From AC-32 sp046726435 (GTDB taxonomy: Bacteria; Actinomycetota; Thermoleophilia; Gaiellales; Gaiellaceae): DNA of 64,000 nt. Position 1 is the first letter of the stretch. The number at the start of each line of letters is the position of its first letter. Shown here piece after piece: positions 25,491-34,109 of this stretch. The notes beneath the pieces were generated by a model that worked only from the letters and a program-made list of their open reading frames with translations, made no database searches and was not told the origin of the DNA. The translations under genes were made by a program, and so were the position numbers. Location of the stretch: the NCBI GenBank assembly GCA_046726435.1, contig JBKPAM010000056.1, forward strand, positions 1-64,000. Direction: 5' to 3'.

Positions 25491-26144
25491 GTGAAGAACC
25501 CGCTCAGGAGCGAAGCCGAGGCCTTCCAGTTCCTGCTCGGCGCGGTCGTCTACTTCGGCCTGATCGCGATCGCCGGCGTGATCAACAAGTGGGCCGGGCT
25601 CGCCGTCTTCATCGTCCTGAGCGCGGGCGTCGTCTGGTGGTGGCTGCGCGCGCGGCGGCTCGAAGCGCCGACGCAGACGACGCCGTCCCGCCGCGGTGGC
25701 CCCGAGGAGCACCGCATCTTGGTGATCGCGAACGAGACCGTGGGCGGCGAGGCGCTGCGGGAACGGATCGCGCAGCGGGGCGCGGGCAAGAGCGCACGGG
25801 TGCTCGTCGTCAGCCCGGCCCTGAACACGCCGCTGCGGCACTGGGCCTCAGACGAGGACCCGGCGCGGGCAGAGGCGCAGGACCGGCTCGAGCGGAGCCT
25901 CGAACGGCTGGAGCAGGAGGGGATCGAGGCGCGCGGCGAAGTCGGCGACGGCGACCCACTGCAGGCGATCGAGGACGCGCTCCGTACCTTCGGGCCAGAC
26001 GAGATCATCATCTCGACGCACCCGGAGGGCCGGTCGAACTGGCTCGAGCGGGGCGTTGTCACCGGCGCCCGCGAGCGCTTCGCGGTCCCGATCACGCACG
26101 TGGTCGTCGACCTCGAGGCCGAGCGCGAAGACGCCCCACGGTAG
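25491..26144 (+). CDS. Membrane-anchored universal-stress-protein-like protein
   Basis: The 217-residue protein has two N-terminal membrane segments (about 14-30 and 33-52). It continues with a basic linker and one domain homologous to those of the 24018-24866 gene: RILVIANETVGGEAL, then PDEIIISTHPEGRSNWLERG, and an ITHVVVDLE end. The membrane part, which could resemble a small subunit IV of cytochrome oxidase, would bring the domain to the oxidase. The start is GTG, 31 bases after ctaE. It ends 8 bases from the convergent diheme cytochrome gene. Function unknown; a subunit-IV-like assembly role is possible. Confidence 0.65.
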   Translation: MKNPLRSEAEAFQFLLGAVVYFGLIAIAGVINKWAGLAVFIVLSAGVVWWWLRARRLEAPTQTTPSRRGGPEEHRILVIANETVGGEALRERIAQRGAGKSARVLVVSPALNTPLRHWASDEDPARAEAQDRLERSLERLEQEGIEARGEVGDGDPLQAIEDALRTFGPDEIIISTHPEGRSNWLERGVVTGARERFAVPITHVVVDLEAEREDAPR

Positions 26145-26151
26145 CTCGGTC

Positions 26152-26748
26152 TTACTTACCCGCGACCGAGGAGACGTACTTGGCGACGGCCGTGATCTGC
26201 GCGGGGGTCAGCGTGCCCTTGAAGGCCGGCATCACGCTGCCGCCGTTGATGACCTGCCGCTGCACGCGCGCCTCGGCGGGCTTCAGCTGGTCGAGGTTCG
26301 GTCCGACCGTGCCGCTGGTCCCCGCGTCCTTGAGCGTATGGCAGCTGCCGCAGTTGGCAGTGAAGATGTCCTTGCCGCTCGTCGCCTGCTTGCCGGCGAC
26401 GGGCTTCCCCGCGACCGCGGCGACGTACGCGGCGACCGAGTCGGCATCGGAGCCGGTGACGAGGTTCTTCGGCATCTTCCCGCTCGCGAGCTCGATCTGG
26501 TCGCGGACCACCTGCTCGATCGTCACCTGCTTGAAGCCCTGCCGGCGGGAGTAGGCAAAGGCGTCGTCGAGGTTGGGCCCGACGGTTCCGTGCGAGGCTG
26601 CGTCGGCGAGCGTGTGGCAGCCGGCGCACTTCGAGACGAACAGCTTCTTGCCCGTGCTCTGGTCGCCGCCGCTGGCGATGCCGCCGGTTCCGCAGCCCGC
26701 CGTGAGGAGCGCGACGGCAAGGGCGAGAACCGCGGCCCCGCCGCGCAC
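26152..26748 (-). CDS. Diheme c-type cytochrome lipoprotein
   Basis: The 198-residue protein has a lipoprotein signal (ALLTAGC, lipidated Cys near 19). It has two similar cytochrome c domains: CAGCH near 41 with a later KMPKNL, and CGSCH near 133 with VMPAFKG. The Met of each second motif is the likely distal haem ligand. It is anchored to the outer face of the membrane and can deliver electrons to the neighbouring caa3 oxidase. The GTG start overlaps the stop of the STAS gene by one base. The second haem domain is very similar to that of the cysteine-rich lipoprotein at 35932-37296 (CGSCHTLK, VGPNLDxLKP, MPxFK). Confidence 0.88.
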   Translation of the reverse strand: MRGGAAVLALAVALLTAGCGTGGIASGGDQSTGKKLFVSKCAGCHTLADAASHGTVGPNLDDAFAYSRRQGFKQVTIEQVVRDQIELASGKMPKNLVTGSDADSVAAYVAAVAGKPVAGKQATSGKDIFTANCGSCHTLKDAGTSGTVGPNLDQLKPAEARVQRQVINGGSVMPAFKGTLTPAQITAVAKYVSSVAGK

Positions 26749-27113
26749 TAGGTGGCTGCTGGTCCCGACGACTGGAGCTGTGACACGGCTTCGTCGCGCG
26801 TGGGGTAGATCGTGAAGACGCGGTCGAGGCCGGTGATCTCGAAGATCTTCGTGATGTTGCGGTCGCTGCAGACGAGGGAGAGCTGGCCCTCGTTCGTGCG
26901 CAGGCGCTTGACCCCGCCGACGAGCACCCCGAGCGTGGTCGAGTCGATGAAGGTCGTGTTGGTGAAGTCGACCACGACGTCCTTGGCGCCCTTCGCGATC
27001 ACGTCGAGGAGCTGCTGCTTGAACTCCGGAGCCGTGTAGAGGTCGACCTCGCCGGAGAGCGAGATCACATACGCCGCGTCGGAGAGGTGCTCGGTCTGGA
27101 TGTCGAAGTTCAT
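26748..27113 (-). CDS. STAS-domain anti-sigma factor antagonist (SpoIIAA/RsbV-like)
   Basis: The 121-residue protein is a single STAS domain. LSGEVDLYTAPEFKQQL (about 19-35) and DFTNTTFIDSTTLGVLVGG (about 49-67) match the family; the Ser in FIDSTTLG is the site phosphorylated by an anti-sigma kinase. When unphosphorylated, such proteins bind the kinase and free a sigma factor. No kinase or sigma gene is adjacent, so the partner must be elsewhere. The gene leads into the diheme cytochrome gene with a one-base overlap, which could link the stress response to respiration. Confidence 0.85.
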   Translation of the reverse strand: MNFDIQTEHLSDAAYVISLSGEVDLYTAPEFKQQLLDVIAKGAKDVVVDFTNTTFIDSTTLGVLVGGVKRLRTNEGQLSLVCSDRNITKIFEITGLDRVFTIYPTRDEAVSQLQSSGPAAT

Positions 27114-27138
27114 GGCGCCCTGGGTTCCGAGCGCGAGT

Positions 27139-27999
27139 CTATCGTTGCGCCTGCAAGGACGCTTGCAGCTGCGCGAGGGTCTGTCGCACGGTTCCGGCGT
27201 TCGGGTTGTCGGGCGCGATCGCCAGGAAGCGCTTGTAGGCTTTCACCGCCGTGGGGAGGTCGTTCGCATTCTGGGCTGCCCCGGCCCACTGCAGGAGCGC
27301 GTTCTCCTCGTTCGCGGTGCCCTTGGCCGCGTCGACGGACTGCTTGTAGGCGTTCTCGGCCTTCGAGTAATGACTCGTGACGTTGACGTACTCGTTGTTG
27401 AGCTGCGTCTGCAGCGCCTTGGAATAGGGGTCGCCGGTCAGCGCCTGGCCGAGCTGCGAGCTCGGGTCGAGCCCGGGCTGGGTGACGCTGTTCTGGAGGT
27501 AGATGTTGAGGGTGTTCTGGTACCGGTCGCCGGCCCGCGCCGCGCGCGCGCTGTAGATGGCCGCGATCTGGTTCAGGACGTCGACGTTCTTGGGCGCGAC
27601 CCCCCGTGCCTGCTGGAGCGTCTGGAGCGCCTGCGACTCCTTGTGCTGGCTCTGGTAGAGGCCGGCCAGGTCGAGATAGAGCGTCGCGTCCTTCGGATGG
27701 CTCGCGATCGCCTGCTGCTTGTCCTTGATCTGCGAGCTCGTCGAGCTGCCGCCCCCGCCGCCGAAGAGCTTGCCCTGGAGGATGTCGCCGATTCCGGTCG
27801 ATCCCGAGCCGACGCCGAGGACGACGAACCCGGCGGCGAAGACGACCGCGAGCAGCACGTAGATCACCTTGGCGTGCCGCCGCAGCCGGGAGAAGAAGAG
27901 CTGTTCTTCCCAGCTCGGTGCCGTGTTCTTCTTCTTGCGCCTCGGCGCCTCCGCCTGGGCGCGCTGCTTGCGCTGTGCCTGTGCCGCTCCCCGTGCCAT
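27139..27999 (-). CDS. Membrane-anchored TPR-repeat protein
   Basis: The 286-residue protein has a basic, Ala/Gln-rich N-terminus (AQRKQRAQAEAPRRKKK), one membrane segment (about 46-64) and a Gly/Ser linker. An extracytoplasmic helical region contains TPR-like repeats, for example ATLYLDLAGLYQSQHKESQA and PTAVKAYKRFLAIAPDNPNA. TPR domains mediate protein contacts; the client is unknown. A TACCCT box lies 10 bases before the ATG. The frame upstream of the ATG overlaps the adenosine deaminase gene and is shadow. The protein would face the cell exterior, perhaps as a scaffold in envelope assembly. Confidence 0.75.
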   Translation of the reverse strand: MARGAAQAQRKQRAQAEAPRRKKKNTAPSWEEQLFFSRLRRHAKVIYVLLAVVFAAGFVVLGVGSGSTGIGDILQGKLFGGGGGSSTSSQIKDKQQAIASHPKDATLYLDLAGLYQSQHKESQALQTLQQARGVAPKNVDVLNQIAAIYSARAARAGDRYQNTLNIYLQNSVTQPGLDPSSQLGQALTGDPYSKALQTQLNNEYVNVTSHYSKAENAYKQSVDAAKGTANEENALLQWAGAAQNANDLPTAVKAYKRFLAIAPDNPNAGTVRQTLAQLQASLQAQR

Positions 28000-28007
28000 T
28001 GAGGGTC

Positions 28008-29099
28008 CTAGGGTACCTTGCTGTCGAGCGCATCGATACCGGCCCAGTCGAAGGTCTCGGCGATCTCGCGCAGGCGGGCCCTGGTCTGCCCGTCGCAGAC
28101 GGCGCCTTCGAGGCCGGCCTCGTACGCCTCTCGCGGCTCGAGCCCGAGGGACACGGCGGCGTCGTAGTCCGTCGACAGGTCGGTGCCGAACATCGCCGGG
28201 TCGTCGGTCGAGATCGAGCACCGTGCGCCGGCCGCGACGAACTGTGGCAGCGGATGCTCGGCCAGTGACGCCACCGCCCGCGTGCGGAGGTTCGAGACCG
28301 GGCAGATGTCGAGCACGACTCTCCGGTCGACGATTTCCCGCAGCAGCCCGGGGTCCTCGACCGCGCGGATCCCGTGCCGGAGCCTGTCGGCGCCGAGCTC
28401 CTCCAGTGCGCCCCGGACCGAGGGCGGGCCGACGACCTCGCCGGCATGCGGGACCGAGGCGAGGCCGCGCTCGCGCGCGAGCGCGAAGACCGGCTCGTAC
28501 GGCTCGGGCGGGTACTGGGCCTCGAGACCGCCGAGGCCGACGCCGACCACGCCGCGGTCGCGGTACTTCGCCGAGTAGCGGACGACCTGCTCGGCGTCGG
28601 CGAGCGGCGAGCCGCGGTGGATGTCGGGCGTCAGCCGGACCTCGACCCCGTGCAGCTCCAGTGCCTCCTGGGCGCCGTCGCAGTAGCCGCTGAAGATCTC
28701 GTCCCAGCCGACTCCGCGCTCGATGCGCTCCGCCGGCGAGAAGATCGCCTCGAGGTAGACCGCCCCGTGGGAGGCCGCCTCGGCGGCGTAGTCGACGACG
28801 ACCTGGCGGAAGTCCTGCGCAGTGCGTAATGCGTTCGTCGTCAGGATCCACACCTCGATGAAGTGCGCGAAGTCGCGGAAGTCGTACAGCCCCGCGAGCC
28901 CGTCCTCCGTGTCCGCCGGAAGGGGGTAGTCGTTCCGGCGCGCGATCTCGAGCAGCGTGGCCGGCCGTACCGTCCCCTCGAGATGGACGTGGAGCTCGAT
29001 CTTCGGATACGGCGCCGCTTGCGGTGCCGTTTTCAGGACGCGCGGGCTTTGCTCGCGTGTCCGTCTGAAATGACCGGTCGACTGGCTTGAGCTTGCCAC
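28008..29099 (-). CDS. add: Adenosine deaminase-family protein with a repeat-derived N-terminus
   Basis: The roughly 363-residue protein has the metal-dependent deaminase motifs: HVHLEGT (zinc His pair), SVPHAGE with the catalytic Glu, HGIRA, and STDDPAMF with the last zinc Asp. It would deaminate adenosine or deoxyadenosine to inosine. Some members of this group prefer adenine or other aminopurines, so the substrate is probable, not proven. The start must be TTG 29102 or GTG 29099, because no other start codon precedes the first motif. As a result residues about 7-30 are encoded by a type A palindromic repeat (29011-29081). The gene follows tatC by about 10 bases. Confidence 0.82.
   Translation of the reverse strand: MASSSQSTGHFRRTREQSPRVLKTAPQAAPYPKIELHVHLEGTVRPATLLEIARRNDYPLPADTEDGLAGLYDFRDFAHFIEVWILTTNALRTAQDFRQVVVDYAAEAASHGAVYLEAIFSPAERIERGVGWDEIFSGYCDGAQEALELHGVEVRLTPDIHRGSPLADAEQVVRYSAKYRDRGVVGVGLGGLEAQYPPEPYEPVFALARERGLASVPHAGEVVGPPSVRGALEELGADRLRHGIRAVEDPGLLREIVDRRVVLDICPVSNLRTRAVASLAEHPLPQFVAAGARCSISTDDPAMFGTDLSTDYDAAVSLGLEPREAYEAGLEGAVCDGQTRARLREIAETFDWAGIDALDSKVP
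29011..29081 (+). repeat. Modular palindromic repeat, type A, inside the 5' coding part of the adenosine deaminase gene
   Basis: This 71-bp copy has the same length and orientation as the one at 33288-33358. Conserved ends are GGCGCCGCTTGCGGTGCC and CGTCTGAAATGACCGGTCGA, with the middle hairpin GCGGGCTTTGCTCGC. It is read in frame (antisense to the repeat orientation) as part of the deaminase N-terminus. Confidence 0.75.
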
Positions 29100-29111
29100 C
29101 AACGCTTTAAG

Positions 29112-29879
29112 TCACTCTGGTAACGGCGTGGTCGTCGTCTCGGAGCGCCAGCGCGGCTCCAGGAACGTCGCTAGCCCGATCGAGAGCACGTACAGCGCCA
29201 CGAGCGGAATCACCGAGAGGATCGTCGAGACTGGGTCGACGCCCGGCAGGAGGACGCCGATAACTGTCATCACGAACACGCCGATGCGCCAGGTGCTACG
29301 GAGCTTTGCTGCCGTCAGGATCCGCAGTCGGACGAGCGCGAGCACGAACACCGGCACCTCGAACGCCAGTGCAACGCCGAGCAGGACGAAGCTCACGAAA
29401 CGGTAGTAGTCGCGCGCGCGGATCAGGATCGTGTAGTGGGCCGAGTCGAAGTTCGTGAGGAAGTGGATCGCCGGCGGCAGGATCACGAAGTAGCCGAAGG
29501 CCACCCCGCCGAGTCCGAGCACGGTCGCGAACGCGACGAGGAGCGCCATCGAACGCTGTCGGTGCTCCTCGAAGGCCGGGGCGAGAAAGGCCCAGACCTG
29601 CCAGAAGATGATCGGCAGCGCCAAGAGCAGGCCCGCCCACAGGCTCACCATGACCGAGGTCGTGAAAGGCTCGATCGGGCTGAACGTCGTCGGCTTCTGC
29701 AGGTTGTCCGGCAGCGGCCGGTTCAGCCAGTCGAGCAGCCGTCCGTGGAAGGCGTACGCGACTGTGAAGCCGGCCGTGAGTGCGATGAGCGAGATGAACA
29801 GTCGCGTGCGCAACTCGCCGAGGTGTTCCACGAGCGTGGCTTCCTCGCCGTGGCGAAGGCGCCGCGGGAGCACGCTCAT
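29112..29879 (-). CDS. tatC: Twin-arginine translocase subunit TatC
   Basis: The 255-residue protein has six membrane segments and the TatC hallmarks: EHLGELRTRLF near residue 18 (cytoplasmic signal-binding face), LFFQVWAF-like IFWQVWAFLAPAFEEHRQ (about 91-108), and the later PGVDPVSTILSVIPL. It forms the receptor for twin-arginine signal peptides of folded exported proteins. It lies directly after tatA (4-base gap), as in many actinobacteria. The C-terminal tail is short and cytoplasmic. Confidence 0.95.
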   Translation of the reverse strand: MSVLPRRLRHGEEATLVEHLGELRTRLFISLIALTAGFTVAYAFHGRLLDWLNRPLPDNLQKPTTFSPIEPFTTSVMVSLWAGLLLALPIIFWQVWAFLAPAFEEHRQRSMALLVAFATVLGLGGVAFGYFVILPPAIHFLTNFDSAHYTILIRARDYYRFVSFVLLGVALAFEVPVFVLALVRLRILTAAKLRSTWRIGVFVMTVIGVLLPGVDPVSTILSVIPLVALYVLSIGLATFLEPRWRSETTTTPLPE

Positions 29880-29883
29880 TGCG

Positions 29884-30090
29884 CTAGGACGACGAAGGCG
29901 TTGACTCGTCCGAGGAGCGCTTGGGCAGCTCGGCCTTCTCGTCGTCTGAGCTGCCCGAGATCGAGTCCTTGAACTCGCGCATGCCCTTGCCGAGCGAGCG
30001 GCCGATCTCCGGCAGCCGCTTCGGCCCGAACACGAGCAGCGCGACGATCAGGATCACGATGAGCCCGGTGATGCCGACTTCCGGAAGCAT
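29884..30090 (-). CDS. tatA: Twin-arginine translocase subunit TatA/TatE
   Basis: The 68-residue protein has one N-terminal membrane segment (ITGLIVILIVALLVF), the FGPKRLPEIGRSLGKGMREFK hinge and amphipathic helix, and an acidic/polar tail ending in Ser residues. TatA oligomers form the export pore with TatC. The ATG at 30090 follows a TACGCT -10 box by 6 bases, implying leaderless translation. The same frame is open far upstream, but that region is shadow of the divergent SDR gene. Confidence 0.93.
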   Translation of the reverse strand: MLPEVGITGLIVILIVALLVFGPKRLPEIGRSLGKGMREFKDSISGSSDDEKAELPKRSSDESTPSSS

Positions 30091-30096
30091 GATCGA

Positions 30097-30102
30097 AGCG
30101 TA
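30097..30102 (-). promoter_or_regulatory. -10 box (TACGCT) for tatA-tatC
   Basis: On the minus strand TACGCT lies 6 bases before the tatA ATG, in the 42-base gap from the divergent SDR gene. The spacing implies a leaderless transcript and fixes the short tatA reading frame. Confidence 0.5.
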
Positions 30103-30132
30103 GCGCGTCTCCTCGCGGGTATGAAGAAATAG

Positions 30133-31077
30133 GTGTCGAAGAAGCCGCTCAGCGAGCAAGTCCTTGTCGTCACCGGGGCCTCCAGCGGGCTCGGCCGCGC
30201 GATCGCGCGGCTGGCCGGCGAGCGCGGCGCGAAGGTCGTCGTCGCCGCGCGGAACGAGGAGGCGCTCGCCAACTGCGTGGGGGAGGTCGAGAGCGCCGGC
30301 TCGGAGGCGCTCGCGGTTCCCGGAGACGTCAGCGACCAGCAGCAGGTCGAGCGCGTGGTCGCCGAGGCAGTCGAGCGCTTCGGGCGGGTCGACACCTACG
30401 TGGCGAACGCCATCGTCACGGTCTACTCGGAGGCGGAGCGGCTCGAGCCGGATGAGCTGCGCCGCGTCTGGGAGGTGAACTTCTTCGGCGCCGTCTACGG
30501 CTACTGGGCTGCCTTGCCGCGCCTCCGTGAGAGCCGCGGCACCTTCCTGCACGTCAGCTCGGCGCTCGCCTACCGCGGCATCCCGCTGCAGGCCGCCTAC
30601 TGCTCGAGCAAGGCGGGCCTGCGCGCCTTCTTCGAGTCGGCGAGGGTCGAGGAGCAGAAAGCCGGTACCGGCGTCGCGATCTCGCTCGTGCTGCCGGGAG
30701 CGATCAACACGCCGCAGTTCGATGGCGACCGCCAGAAGATCGGCTTCCAGCCGCAGCCCGTGCCGCCGATCTACCAGCCCGAGCCGGTCGCCCAGGCGAC
30801 GCTGCGTTGCGCCGAGCAGCCGGTGCGCGAGCTGCCGATCTCCTGGGGCGCGCAGAAGCTGCTCTGGGGCCAGAAGCTCTCGCCGCGCGCGGGCGATTGG
30901 ATCCTCAGGAGGAACGGGTGGAAGAGCCAGCACACGGGCGAGCCGAAGCCGCTCGACGCGCCCGACAACCTCTTCGATACGCTGCCTGGAGACCCCGGCG
31001 CGCACGGGCGTTTCGACGACGGGGCGCGGGGATCGACCATCTGGACACGTCTCCGGCTGTTGCTCCCGAAGGGCTGA
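30133..31077 (+). CDS. Short-chain dehydrogenase/reductase
   Basis: The 314-residue protein has the classical SDR pattern: cofactor loop TGASSGLGRA (about 15-24), the NxA[G/x] region modified to VANAIVTV, catalytic Ser in HVSSALAYRG, and catalytic Tyr/Lys in YCSSKAGL. The basic residue after strand 2 (VAARNEE) favours NADP. The extended C-terminus (about 60 residues) is longer than in minimal SDRs. The substrate is unknown. The start is GTG without a good ribosome site. The gene is divergent from tatA and precedes the SUF genes by 25 bases without a clear functional link. Confidence 0.85.
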   Translation: MSKKPLSEQVLVVTGASSGLGRAIARLAGERGAKVVVAARNEEALANCVGEVESAGSEALAVPGDVSDQQQVERVVAEAVERFGRVDTYVANAIVTVYSEAERLEPDELRRVWEVNFFGAVYGYWAALPRLRESRGTFLHVSSALAYRGIPLQAAYCSSKAGLRAFFESARVEEQKAGTGVAISLVLPGAINTPQFDGDRQKIGFQPQPVPPIYQPEPVAQATLRCAEQPVRELPISWGAQKLLWGQKLSPRAGDWILRRNGWKSQHTGEPKPLDAPDNLFDTLPGDPGAHGRFDDGARGSTIWTRLRLLLPKG

Positions 31078-31087
31078 TGACCGCCGC

Positions 31088-31093
31088 TAGCAT
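31088..31093 (+). promoter_or_regulatory. -10 box (TAGCAT) for the sufC operon
   Basis: TAGCAT ends 9 bases before the sufC ATG at 31103, inside a 25-base gap after the SDR gene. It fits TANNNT and implies a very short or absent leader. Confidence 0.45.
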
Positions 31094-31102
31094 GACCATG
31101 AC

Positions 31103-31871
<769 letters not shown>

Positions 31872-31888
<17 letters not shown>

Positions 31889-33287
31889 AACCGAAGTCGT
31901 CGCGAAGATTCGCAGCGACTACAAGTACGGCTTCCACGACGCTGAGAACTACTTCTACAAGTCGGGCCGCGGGCTCTCGCCCGAGCTCGTCGCGAACATC
32001 TCCGAGCACAAGAACGAGCCGGAGTGGATGCGCAAGTTCCGGCTCAAGTCGCTCGAGTACTTCCGTGCGCGCCCGCTACCGACGTGGGGCGGCGACCTGA
32101 CCGGGATCGACTTCGAGAACATCTACTACTACATCCGCCCCACCGAGAAGCAGGCCAACTCGTGGGAGGACCTGCCGCCCGACATCAAGGACACGTGGGA
32201 CAAGCTCGGGATCCCGGAGGCGGAGAAGAAGTACCTCGCCGGGGTCGGTGCCCAGTACGAGTCCGAGGTCGTCTACCACAAGCTCCAGGAGGACCTCGAG
32301 TCGCAGGGCGTGATCTTCCTCGACATGGACAGCGGCCTGCGCGAGCACGAGGAGCTCGTGAAGCAGTACTTCGGGACCGTGATCCCGCAGAACGACAACA
32401 AGTTCGCCGCGCTGAACTCGGCCGTCTGGTCGGGAGGCTCGTTCATCTACGTCCCGCCGGGCGTGAAGGTCGAGATGCCGCTCCAGGCCTACTTCCGCAT
32501 CAACGCGGAGAACATGGGCCAGTTCGAGCGCACGCTGATCATCGTCGACGAGGGTGCCTACGTGCACTACGTCGAGGGCTGCACGGCGCCGATCTACTCG
32601 TCGGACTCGCTGCACTCGGCGGTGGTCGAGATCATCGTCAAGCCGGGCGCGCGCTGCCGCTACACGACGATTCAGAACTGGTCGAACAACGTCTACAACC
32701 TCGTCACGAAGCGCGCCGTCGCCTACGAGAACGCGACGATGGAGTGGGTCGACGGCAACCTCGGCTCGAAGCTGACGATGAAGTACCCGGCGATCTGGCT
32801 GCTCGGCGAGGGTGCGCACGGCGAGGTGCTCTCGATCGCCTTCGCGGGCGACGGCCAGCACCAGGACGCCGGCGGCAAGGCCGTTCACGTCGCGCCGAAC
32901 ACCTCGTCGGTGATCACCTCGAAGTCGATCTCCAAGAACGGCGGCCGCGCCGGCTACCGTGGGCTGCTGGAGGTGGCGAAGGGCGCTCGCGGCTCCCGCT
33001 CGAAGGTGGTCTGTGACGCGCTGATCCTCGACGAGGCCTCGCGCTCCGACACCTACCCGTACATCACGATCGACGAGGACGACGTCGACATCGGCCACGA
33101 GGCGACGGTCTCGAAGATCGGCGAGGAACAGCTCTTCTACCTCATGTCGCGCGGGCTCTCGGAGGCGGAGGCCTCCGCGATGGTCGTCTCCGGCTTCGTC
33201 GAGCCGATCACGAAGGAGCTTCCGCTCGAGTACGCGGTCGAGATGAACCGGCTGATCCAGCTCCAGATGGAAGGGTCTGTGGGCTGA
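31872..33287 (+). CDS. sufB: Fe-S cluster scaffold protein SufB
   Basis: The 471-residue protein shows the SufB beta-helix family: FHDAENYFYKSGRGLSPE near the start, FEQTLIIVDEGAYVHYVEGC-like FERTLIIVDEGAYVHYVEGC (split here), VEIIVKPGARCRYTTIQNW, and the C-terminal QLFYLMSRGLSEAEA. The Cys in CRYTT and the Glu/Cys set used for nascent clusters are present. AAGGAG precedes the ATG at 31872, inside the sufC 3' end; the longer frame is not coding. SufB forms the SufBC2D scaffold with SufD. A type A palindromic repeat starts immediately after the TGA. Confidence 0.95.
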
Positions 33288-33358
33288 GGCGTCGCTTGCG
33301 ATGCCGATTTCAGGACGTGCGGGCTTTGCCCGCTCGTCCGTCTGAAATGACCGGTCGA
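33288..33358 (+). repeat. Modular palindromic repeat, type A, between sufB and the VOC genes
   Basis: This 71-bp copy begins directly after the sufB stop. It contains the head dyad GGCGTCGCTTGCGATGCC, a stem TTTCAGGACG/CGTCCGTCTGAAA capped by GCGGGCTTTGCCCGC, and the terminal palindrome GACCGGTC. It could fold into a multi-hairpin RNA in the sufB-VOC transcript. Confidence 0.78.
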
Positions 33359-33378
33359 TACATGGTGGGTGAGAAGAG

Positions 33379-33753
33379 GTGACGATCCAGGTCGAGCGGA
33401 CGGACTTCGTGTCCGTGCCGGTCACCGATATGGAGCGGGCGACGAGCTTCTATCGGGATACGCTCGGGCTCGAACAGGTCAGCGCCGGCGGCTGGCCGGA
33501 GTTCCAGCTCGGCGAGAACCTGAGCGTCTACCTGATGGACCCGTCCAACATCGGCCAGGAGTTCTCAGGGCCGCACCGTGCGCACATCGCGTTGCGCGTG
33601 CCGGTCGTCGAGCAGTCGCGGCGGGAGCTCGAGGAGCGCGGTGTCGAGTTCGCCGGCGAGACCCTGGACACCGGCGTCTGCCACATGGCGTTCTTCCACG
33701 ATCCCGATGGGAACGCGCTGATGCTGCACCGTCGCTACGCGCCGCGCGACTGA
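33379..33753 (+). CDS. VOC (glyoxalase/bleomycin-resistance) family protein 1
   Basis: The 124-residue protein is one VOC unit with paired beta-alpha-beta-beta-beta modules: DFVSVPVTDMERATSFYRD at the start, HIALRVPVV in the middle and HDPDGNALMLHRRY at the end. VOC proteins bind a divalent metal and act as isomerases, dioxygenases or resistance proteins. It starts at GTG 33379 and is joined to a second VOC gene by a one-base overlap (TGATG). The pair sits between sufB and sufD. Similarity between the two (DTGVCxMA, DPDGNAxxLHRRY) suggests duplication. The substrate is unknown. Confidence 0.82.
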   Translation: MTIQVERTDFVSVPVTDMERATSFYRDTLGLEQVSAGGWPEFQLGENLSVYLMDPSNIGQEFSGPHRAHIALRVPVVEQSRRELEERGVEFAGETLDTGVCHMAFFHDPDGNALMLHRRYAPRD

Positions 33754-34109
33754 TGCAGGTCGAACGCGTCGACTTCATCAACGTCCCCACCCGCGACGCG
33801 AAGCGCGCATTCTCGTGGTACCGCGACGTGCTCGGCCTTCCGCTCGACGAGAACAACGCGGACGAGCTTCGCGCTGGCCAGGTGACCGTCACCTTCTGGG
33901 AGCCGGAGAGCGAGGGGTTCGAGTTCAACCCGGACGTGGGCGGCTTCGCAGTCCGCGTGGCTGACGTCGAGGCCGCGAAGGCCGAGCTCGAGGGAAAAGG
34001 GGTCGAGTTCGTGGGTGACGGGGACACCGGCGTCTGCCGCATGGCCGTCTGCCTCGACCCGGACGGAAACGCGGTGATCCTGCACCGGCGGTACAAGCCG
34101 TATGAGTAG
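33753..34109 (+). CDS. VOC (glyoxalase/bleomycin-resistance) family protein 2
   Basis: The 118-residue protein is a second VOC unit: VDFINVPTRDAKRAFSWYRD, then TVTFWEPESEGFEFN, VGGFAVRVADVEAAKAEL and DPDGNAVILHRRY. Its ATG shares a base with the stop of the first VOC gene, and its 3' end overlaps the sufD start by 8 bases, so expression is coupled to Fe-S assembly genes. A longer upstream frame exists but is the shadow of the first VOC gene. Possibly the two form a heterodimer. No substrate can be assigned. Confidence 0.82.
   Translation: MQVERVDFINVPTRDAKRAFSWYRDVLGLPLDENNADELRAGQVTVTFWEPESEGFEFNPDVGGFAVRVADVEAAKAELEGKGVEFVGDGDTGVCRMAVCLDPDGNAVILHRRYKPYE

Noticed and set aside
29884..31005. 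373-codon frame containing tatA
   Set aside because: Only the last 68 codons form a protein (TatA); the rest is antisense to the SDR gene.
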